From Periplaneta americana (Eukaryota > Arthropoda > Insecta > Blattodea > Blattidae): DNA of 64,000 nucleotides. Numbering within the stretch: the first letter of the stretch is position 1; each line of letters opens with the position of its first letter. Position numbers and translations under genes: made by a program. The notes beneath the pieces were generated by a model. That model worked only from the letters and a program-made list of their open reading frames with translations, searched no databases and had not been told where the DNA came from. Where the stretch lies: NCBI RefSeq assembly GCF_040183065.1, contig NC_091121.1:64140287-64204286 (forward strand), in the 5' to 3' direction. This document shows, in pieces, positions 56,391 through 64,000 of the stretch.

Positions 56391-56603
56391 TGAAATCGAT
56401 GGTATTAGTTTTTCTTAGGGATTAGCAAATGGTCCCACAGACGTCTCCCAACTAAGTCAGGAAGTTTTGGTTTTTCGATATGTAGTGCATTTATTTTTGT
56501 CCTATACTTATTAGTAATGGTACCAAGAAGTGAAATTTGTATGTACCGAAATCTACTGCAGCTCTCCCAATCCACAAGTTCATGAGCCGCCACTGGTTCC
56601 AGG

Positions 56604-57233
56604 TCTATATTTTAAAATTATTCAAGGATTCTTTCATTAACTATGAGTAAATTGTTGAACCAGTTTTCTTAAATGCAGATTTCTAAGTATTATACATATG
56701 GTATATATTTGCTAGCCCCAAAAACCTTTTTGTTAAATCAAGATCATAATGTATTGATAATGAAGTTCATATTAACTTCAAAACACTTGCAAATCAATTC
56801 ACTCATTACAGTTATATATTTGGCCCACAACTTTTACCCAAGAGTTACTTCAGAACTTCACTTACTGCTGAGTATAAATCAACAATGATCAAAGTTAAAT
56901 TTTATCTTCATTTTGTTAATTTATTTCGTACTATGGGGTGTGAAAATGAAAAACGAGTAATATACGAACCTGTACTAATGTGTGTCTTGATTCCAAATAA
57001 TTTAAGCCCATAACATGAGGTATAAAAAAGAAAAAAAAAAAAAAAAAGAAAAAGAGGATTGTCCACCTTTAATTATGTTCTGACCAAGCAAATGCTCCCC
57101 TCTGTTCTTCAAATTAAAAGTGTTGGTGTCACCACTGATTAATACTAATATAAAATATTTGCCATAATCAGTATTAGTCTTCCTATTCCTAACGATTTGA
57201 ATGGTGTTGTACACAAGGAGACAACCTACAGAC
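56604..57233. other. No gene seen
   Basis: AT-rich, with an A-rich tract at 57027-57055. Confidence 0.4.
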
Positions 57234-57498
57234 CGATTATTTAGTCCTGACAGCTCAGCGACGCGAAAGAGGGGAAGTAATAGGAGTAGTGGGGAGAGCT
57301 CCGGAGATAAAGGCGAGCGGTCAGTAAAGGAATGCAGTACTGCTTAATTGTACTGGAAAAACACTGCTCTACCACATGCATGACAACCGATCACTCTGAA
57401 GGCAAATGAGTAACTAACCCATACACCCCTTGGCATAACTAAATGGACTTGCCTAACTTGGGTGCACATCTTCGGCGACTATCAGGACTAAATAATCG
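57234..57498. mobile_element. MITE with perfect 17-bp inverted repeats
   Basis: CGATTATTTAGTCCTGA at 57234-57250 is exactly reversed at 57482-57498. Similarity continues inward (CAGCTC against TAGTCG). GC-richer interior, no coding frame. Confidence 0.85.
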
Positions 57499-58238
57499 TA
57501 CTGTACTTAGGGTGAGTTCTCCAAAAATTAAAGAATTCTTGCCCGTCAATGCTCTAAAAAGAATAACTAATATTTATATATAAATATTTTATTGTACAAT
57601 ATTTACAAAAATACTGAAATATACAAAATACCATTTTCTAGACAGCAACACACAATTTGAAAGTAAATATCTTGCTTCTTTATGAACACTATATTTTACG
57701 ATTGCAGAATACTGTAAACTATTAAGAGTACTTTTCATGCTATGCAAAGTAAGTGTAGCATAAAGCTAAACCACCATATAGAAATATACAAAAATTCAAA
57801 GTAAAGAACCATATACATAGCAAAGAGGAAAAGCTGAAATCTGTAAAAATGTAAGTCAGTAAGACTTCATATTTGCAATTGCAATATAATCTGTGAAAGT
57901 TAATGATTTAGTCAATAAAATTTCTGAGAACAACACTGAGACAACCCTGGTGAAGTGTTGCCAGTAATAAAACAATAAACATTCAATGTACCAGTTCAGC
58001 TGTTAAAACATAACAAACTCATTATTATAGATGTTCTCAATCTTTCTTTTAATAACCCTATAGTATTTACATTGGATTTTAAATACATACTATATTTTCT
58101 GGTAAGAGTAACAGTCACTGGTATATTTGACTGACTAGTTTTCCATTACATGAAGTTTTAGTGTAGGTACTTCATTCTCTATATAAAAAATGGACTGTAT
58201 TTTTTTCAGAATTGGGTTTTTAATGATATGTTTGAATG
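57499..58238. other. No feature seen
   Basis: AT-rich. Confidence 0.4.
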
Positions 58239-58246
58239 CTTGTGTT

Positions 58247-58845
58247 CAGTGAGGGAAGTGAGACGGTATGGAATACCGCCACTGGTTTCTATGGCCAGAA
58301 AACATACCGTTAGTAAAAAATTACATACCGTCACTGAAAAAATGCGATCATAAAAATTTGTTTGCTTCGTAAATCTAAACCACAGCCTTCTGGAACTGTA
58401 TTCAGTGTGTATTTAGACATGCTTATTTGATAAGCTCAACCCTTGGAATGCTTACAATGGTAGTATTTCAAGTATAGAAGGCTGTGGTCTGTAGCTTGTG
58501 GTGGCCATTGTTGCTAATTTAGTGACTGTCATTTTTTGTTGCACTTTTTATTAGTAATTAAGTAAGGCACTTTGAAGCTTTAATATTATTTTAAATGAAA
58601 AGTCTCAATGGACATTGTAAAATAATCTAGTAAAAAACTGAAGTAACGTGAAATTATTTTATTAAGAAATTTAATGTGTTGTGTAAGCTTCAAAGATTTG
58701 CTGACTGTACGAAACAATTTATTGTATACGTCATTCATGTCTATGTTGCAAGGGAGAGATATGCAATTTTTTTAAACCAAGGTATGCCAGAGAAAAATCT
58801 TGGGGTAGCATACCGGCTCTGGTTTTTTCCCCACTTCCCTCACTG
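58247..58845. mobile_element. Non-autonomous hAT element, exact 8-bp target duplication
   Basis: Both ends read CAGTGAGGGAAGTG inward, and CTTGTGTT is duplicated at 58239-58246 and 58846-58853. Subterminal palindromes include CGGTAT/ATACCG repeats. A further internal inverted pair, CCACAGCCTTCT/AGAAGGCTGTGG, lies at 58380-58391 and 58477-58488. No transposase. Confidence 0.9.
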
Positions 58846-58853
58846 CTTGTGTT

Positions 58854-59227
58854 ATAAGAAGTGACAGACTAAGGTAATTACATACTAATATAAACAAACT
58901 TTCAAACATGCACACCAATTAGAATGCCACAGGCAGTTTAGCTACAGTAAGTAGCTAGGTTGACAGCAAGAGCAGGACAACTATATTGTAACACTGTTAA
59001 AAGTTTTCTTGTACTAATGATTAGTACATTCTCTGTCATGAGATTGTCTAGATAACATCTCTGTATCAGACACTTCACATGAAAAGAGGAAGATAAAAAG
59101 GAACAGGTGGAGGAAAATAACAGGTGTAAGAAGACGAAGCAAAGAGAAAATAGGAGAAAGAGAAGAAGATAATAAATTGGATAGAACGGAATTTTTAGAC
59201 ATATTATATAATTTGCTACAGTAGTAA
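58854..59227. other. No feature seen
   Basis: Purine-rich at 59080-59175; no gene. Confidence 0.4.
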
Positions 59228-59238
59228 TATTATTATTA

Positions 59239-59283
<45 letters not shown>
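59228..59283. repeat. (ATT)n microsatellite
   Basis: About 18 ATT units with one GTT, abutting the SINE head. Confidence 0.95.
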
Positions 59284-59287
<4 letters not shown>

Positions 59288-59602
59288 GGGCGGCCGGGTA
59301 GCTCAGTTGGTAGAACAGCTGGCTACGGACTGGAAGGTCCGGGGTTCGATCCCAGGTGGTGACAGGATTTTTTCTCATTGCCAAACTTTCAGAATGGCCC
59401 CGAGGTTCACTCAGCCTCCTATAAAATTGAGTACAGGGTCTTTCCCGGGGGTAAAAGGCAGTCAGAGCGTGGTGCCGACCACACCACCTCATTCTAGTGC
59501 CGAGGTCATGGAAAGCATGGGGCTCTACCTCCATGCCCCCCAAGTGCCTTCATGGCATATTACGGGGATACCTTTACCTTATTATTATTATTATTATTAT
59601 TA
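59284..59602 (+). mobile_element. tRNA-derived SINE, family C, full length
   Basis: The A box GGGTAGCTCAGTTGGTAGA and B box GGGGTTCGATCCC are close to a functional tRNA. The body (TTCTCATTGCCAAACTTTC, GGTGCCGACCACACCACC, CATGCCCCCCAAGTGCCTTC) ends ACCTT and an (ATT)n tail. The best-preserved tRNA-like head in the window. Confidence 0.9.
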
Positions 59603-60282
59603 TAGCAGGATATAGTAGTTAAAGTTGAGGGCACGTAAAAAATTATAAAATGTGTATGTATATGTGGCGATGTAGAGCTACAGCTATATTTTAGATTCCC
59701 AGAAGATAAGCCCATAAGCATTTTGTTCAATACTACTCGTATTTTGTCACTTTTCTTAGTAACCACGGAATTTTCCTCCACCCTTCATTTTAAGCCCACG
59801 TAAATATTTTGTCCTCTGAAAATCATGTTCACAATATTAAATCTAATCCATTTTGTTCACTGCACTAAAGCAGCCTAAATTTATGTTAATGTTTTCTATG
59901 TAAATATATTCACCATTAATAAAAATTAAACACACTAGACATAAATTGAACATTCACTTAAGTAACTGAATTATACAATTATCAAATCTTCATTACTGGT
60001 AGTCTGGCTCAAATACAGATTCATGTTGTTATTTTCTCGGTAATGTTTGGTCTATCGATATGTAAAATTTGTACAGTTTGGTGTTGATTTAAAATATTAT
60101 CGCTTTTTGATACAGTATATTCTAGTTGGGCTTTCTTGGATGGTTCTGATTTTAGAAATTTTGTGGCATGCAGTGAATAAATTACATAACTAATGTTCCC
60201 TTAGAAACCCATCTCTTGAGAAAGTGATCTTATATTGTTAAAAATTGTTTGTTACCAAAACTTTTTATTCATTAATGACAAA
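59603..60282. other. No feature seen
   Basis: AT-rich. Confidence 0.4.
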
Positions 60283-60533
60283 TGAAGAGTCCACTGCAAA
60301 AAGGGGGAATGTCGAATGTATTGCATTTTGTAGGAAATGCAATTTAAACTTTGACATTCCCACTCTTTGTGTGATATGCCAATTCTTCAACATGATGTAG
60401 ATCTGGAACTATCATCTTTCTTGCAGTGCAACAAAGTGTATTATATTCTACCCCATTTGATCTATAATATCGAACCTTCATCTCATTTTTCACAAATTTA
60501 CAATATTCCCCCATTTTGCAGTGCACTCTTCAA
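60283..60533. mobile_element. MITE with ~30-bp imperfect inverted repeats
   Basis: GAAGAGTCCACTGCAAAAAG and, reversed from the right, GAAGAGTGCACTGCAAAATG both continue GGGGGAAT. The target duplication is unclear. Confidence 0.75.
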
Positions 60534-61818
60534 ATGGTAACCATCACTGATAATTCTGTAGGACCAAAAAATTAATCTTTACATAGATCTAACATTTTAA
60601 TTGATATAATTTAAAATGGAGAATATGAAAATATTGTGAACGAATTGTCTGTGGAAATATGACATTGGACGAATTGTAATTATGGAAGCTTATTTTCTAC
60701 TAAGTTTAAAAAACTGGATATCTGAAATGGTCGTAGAGACATCAAGAAATGTGTTACCAGTTATCAGATAAAAACAATATTGCAGGTTTCATAGCAAGTT
60801 CGTGATTGTATTTGGAAGACTGATGGTTTAATGATTTGCTTTGTGCTAATCTTAATGGTACAGAAATTGGAAAATGGCCTTAAATAAACCAGTTTTAGCA
60901 AAATTTGTTAGTAACAAATAAGATAAGCCATGGAGGATAGAAAATGTGGAAGGATGAAAGTTATTAAAAAAACTAAATAAATTGAACAGAGAAAGTTAAG
61001 AGTGAATAGAGATACTATATCAGCTGAATTCAGATAACTTACTGGACACTGTTTAATAGAGCACATAGTTAAGATAAAATTTTTTAATTAATGTAAGTAC
61101 TGTTATGACAGTGCAGCCCATATCAGGCTTTGGCTTCCTCAATTTTATTAACGTAACATTTGTAAGGAAGAAGGGAAAAGACCAAATAAAGATCTGTATA
61201 AAGGACTAATGAAAACTCTTCCCTTCCTTCTGGGAAAGAAACGGACAGAAGGGTTGCAGAAATGTGATGAAAAGACATGATATCGCAGGAAAGAATGATG
61301 AAGCGAGGTAGTTCATATATTTCAGCCCGTTATAGAAGACAAATTTCATAAACAACAGTATTTTCAGTTCTTTGTTATCTTTACTAGATATTGTACCTAT
61401 AGATATTTTTAAGTCCATAGCTGTACTAATCTATGCTAGACGAATCCCAACAGCATTGAATGCTGATAAGAAGTGGGAAATTGTGTATTCGTAGAAGAAA
61501 TAATTTTCTAAGACAAGTGCAAGAAGAAATCATTCTCAAAAAGTAAGAGAAGCTGAGTAGAGGAGTCCTACTTCAACAGAGGGTTTGCAACTGAAAGACT
61601 CTGGATTTGAACTCCAAATCTCAAACAGGACTTAAAAGGAAATAAATTCGAGAATGATAATGATATGAATGACTGGTTTCTGTCATAAAATTCTGAATTG
61701 AAGCATAGAAATGTTTCTGGACCATGTGAACAAGTATACCTCTTGAGTTGACGATTAATTTGAAAAACAATGAGTATCAATCAAATGTCAATGTTTCTAT
61801 GATAGGCTAAAAACTTAA
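60534..61818. other. No supported gene
   Basis: AT-rich. Frames of up to 70 codons have no domain. Confidence 0.4.
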
Positions 61819-62060
61819 ATGCACAGCTGTGGAGTAACAGCATGTCTGACCATGAAATTATTAGGCCCAGGTTCAAATCTAGTTGGAACAAGTTACCTGG
61901 TTGAGGTTTTTTCTGGAGTTTTCCCTCAACCCATTAAGAGCAAATCCTGGGCAACTGTCGGCACTGGATCCTCAAGTCATTTCACTAGCATTATCACCTT
62001 CTTTCCACTCAAATGCTAGATAACCATAGCAGTTGATAAAGCATCGTAAAATAAACCAAT
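61819..62060 (+). mobile_element. tRNA-derived SINE, family A, with target duplication
   Basis: Family-A head (CAGCTGTGGAGTAACAGC; decayed B box GGTTCAAATC), full body and 3' end. AAAACTTAA at 61810-61818 repeats at 62061-62069. Confidence 0.85.
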
Positions 62061-62069
62061 AAAACTTAA

Positions 62070-63689
62070 TCTTCTCTCTTATATTACAGAATAAGTAGTT
62101 CATTGTTATAGTTTTGATGATTTCCTTAATGTGATTATAAAAATATTCATTTTACTCATATGAATCTGCCAGATTGTATGTTTATACTATGATGTATAAT
62201 GATCAAAGGCATCAGAACATTATAACTGGTACATTATGCTTTATATCAGTACATGAAATCACAATAAGGAAATGCAACTGTACTCTTTTAGTGACATTGA
62301 TATTACACATTTTTGCAAATGCATATTTAGTAAAGTGAGGATTAGAAAATAATGCTAGTTTTACAGAATTCTTTTATTCCAGTTTTCTGACTTTGTGTCA
62401 CCCAATTTCTCTTGCATCCAGTACAGCTTTGGAATGTTGACCACTGTTTCTTGTTTGGTTTGTTGGATAGACTTAGGAGAAGATCCCTTGTCATTCTGTT
62501 ACCAATGTTATTGCAGATGGTAAATCTGTAATGCTGAGCGTGTGAAGTTGTGCTGCTCTGAACATAGCTATCTTGGTCCTTCTGTATGTTGTTTGTAAGA
62601 ATCCTTTATATTTTTATTAGGTTTGTTTTCTGCTATGTTTTTGTATTCCGATTTAGTAAAGAATTATCAAATTCGCTGAAAGAGAAATTATGCAAGTTTG
62701 ATTTATAATGTTGGAGTTCACACTATGGGCTAATATAGGCTAAGTCTTAGATTTTAAAATATAGTGCTCAATGCTGATGCTAATGGAGGACTTCAATAGC
62801 TCAGAAAAAATATCAGTGAATTTTTTTGTAATTTCCCATTATGTCACAGATGCAGAAATATCTGACATTTTGGAGCTGTGTATTGCCTCCATCAGCAAAA
62901 GCAAGAAAGGTGGACTCTCTGTTGGATCCGCTACCAAGAATATTCTCCAGGAATGGACATGATTGTTTAATAGAGCATATATGCCTAGTTATGATAAGAA
63001 TATGCAGAGACAATTAATGAAACATCTGTCAGGTAGAATGGAAACTACCAAATAATCATCATAATCATAAAGGATTCGTAGAAAACCTCTTTTTGAAATT
63101 CTGGAAAATAATTCATGATAACAGATTCCACATACAGGTTTTTTTCCACGTCTTCCTCGAACCGAAAACCAAAAAAATTCCAGGTGAAACTTCCATTTCT
63201 GTTACGTGCCACACATGAGAGAAAAAATGTAAGTCTGATTGGGGGAAAAAAAAAACTTAAAAATTATAGCACACCACTCTACACTGTGAAAGCTATAAAC
63301 CCTCCTAAACCTCCTACCCCCCCCCCCCCAAATATCTTTCCTATATTATATGCATGGCTCCCACAAATGACCTTTTTAGTTTCGAACATATGTAACTTAC
63401 GTTTAATGAAACTCGTATACTTAAACTGCATACCGATAGAAAGAGAAGCTCAGAAAATTTTCTTTTAGTACATCACATGTGGTAAGACTGTTGCATAATA
63501 TTTATTCATTGTTGAGACGAAATGGCTGCTATGGATGATAGAAAGCTTCCTATATCCTTGATTTTCATGTTAACCAGTCAGTTATTAGTGCCCAATGATA
63601 TATCCGAACAAGGTTTAGTGGGCCTACAATTTGCAAGTGCTGATAAGATTTTAAGCTAAGGGGATGCATTTGTGTACGAAGAAATCAAC
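62070..63689. other. No gene seen
   Basis: AT-rich. Contains an A run (63246-63256) and a C run (63320-63329). A 117-codon frame (63115-63468) spans both and has no domain. Confidence 0.4.
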
Positions 63690-64000
63690 CTGACGCCTGC
63701 TAGAAAGCGAGGAAACAGTTGAGTGTGTCTGTGAAAGTTTCTCACATAGTCCGCGAAGATCTACCATCAAAGCCAGCAGGGAGCTGCAAATACCTAAGTG
63801 GACTGTGTCAAAGAAAAGCTGAACAACAAACTACCAAATAGTTGGATTGAACATGCCTGTTGCAATGACCGTCAACTTGGACTCCATGTTCTCCAGGCCT
63901 GACAACCCTTGATTTTTTCATATGAAGTATGTTAAAGATAGTCTACATGCCACCCTTACCACAAACCATGCTTGATCTATGAGCTGAATTGCACAAGCCA
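63690..64000 (+). pseudogene. Transposase remnant (HTH and C-terminal tail), cut by the window edge
   Basis: The first part reads VECVCESFSHSPRRSTIKAS and SRELQIPKWTVSKKS, a helix-turn-helix of the type SPRKSTRRASRELGIPxxTV in IS630/mariner-like transposases. From 63845 a broken frame reads WIEHACCNDRQLG and MKYVKDSLHATLTTNHA, similar to the FLWGxVKDxVYxPPLPTT region near the C terminus. The catalytic centre is deleted. Continues beyond 64000. Confidence 0.5.

Larger units (their letters stand above)
54952..56595 (+). mobile_element. hAT transposon, deleted copy, exact 8-bp target duplication
   Basis: The ends CAGGGGCGGCTCGT and, reversed, CAGTGGCGGCTCAT are hAT-type termini. GTTCCAGG at 54944-54951 repeats exactly at 56596-56603. 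Subterminal GCTGCAG motifs occur on both sides. The 1.64-kb copy holds only part of a transposase (55862-56390). Confidence 0.9.

Noticed and set aside
59284..59360. Possible functional tRNA gene
   Set aside because: The A and B boxes are good, but the segment runs straight into a SINE body and tail; no acceptor-stem closure or terminator was seen.

Overview
The window looks like a stretch of a large, AT-rich animal nuclear genome, most likely an insect and plausibly a cockroach or another hemimetabolous insect. The evidence is indirect. Polymerase-III SINEs with tRNA-like A and B boxes are dense, and there are several LINE clades, Tc1/mariner, pogo-like, hAT and Helitron elements, and very many tri- and tetranucleotide arrays. 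No bacterial gene, operon, rRNA or CRISPR array is visible. The species call is an inference from the general look of the repeats, not from a marker gene.

There is no recognisable complete host protein gene. Almost every long open frame is either a translated simple repeat or minisatellite, or a remnant of a mobile-element protein. The best host-gene candidate is one GC-rich segment on the minus strand (20659-20837), flanked by a textbook splice acceptor and donor. The window is therefore probably intergenic or intronic.

Region by region. 0-10 kb: a long fold-back element, a non-autonomous Helitron on the minus strand, many microsatellites, a dimeric 64/63-bp minisatellite, a polypurine minisatellite and the first SINEs. 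10-20 kb: MITEs, a decayed IS630/mariner-type transposase with an internal 4 x 104-bp array, and a 1-kb pogo-like element with a TA duplication. 20-27 kb: the candidate exon, an LTR-like end with a primer-binding site, SINEs nested in LINE debris, and a second Helitron in the opposite orientation. 27.8-31.6 kb: a 3.7-kb satellite block made of a 50-bp array, a degenerate transition, a 55-bp array and a pentamer array. 32-37 kb: pyrimidine-rich degenerate arrays, a LINE 3' end, and a roughly 190-bp tandem array interrupted by a MITE. 37-47 kb: a mariner pseudogene, two related Tc1 deletion derivatives, a SINE carrying a MITE, a trinucleotide palindrome next to a SINE, and a LINE with an open 3' reading frame. 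47-64 kb: SINEs, a LINE pseudogene, several MITEs, and two hAT elements with exact 8-bp target duplications. At the right edge is a transposase fragment that runs out of the window.

No functional pathway links these parts. The value of the window is as a record of nested transposition: several insertions have exact target duplications or empty sister sites, so their relative order can be read. SINE family letters (A-H) are labels used only in this annotation. All family assignments come from reading motifs by eye; no database search was possible.
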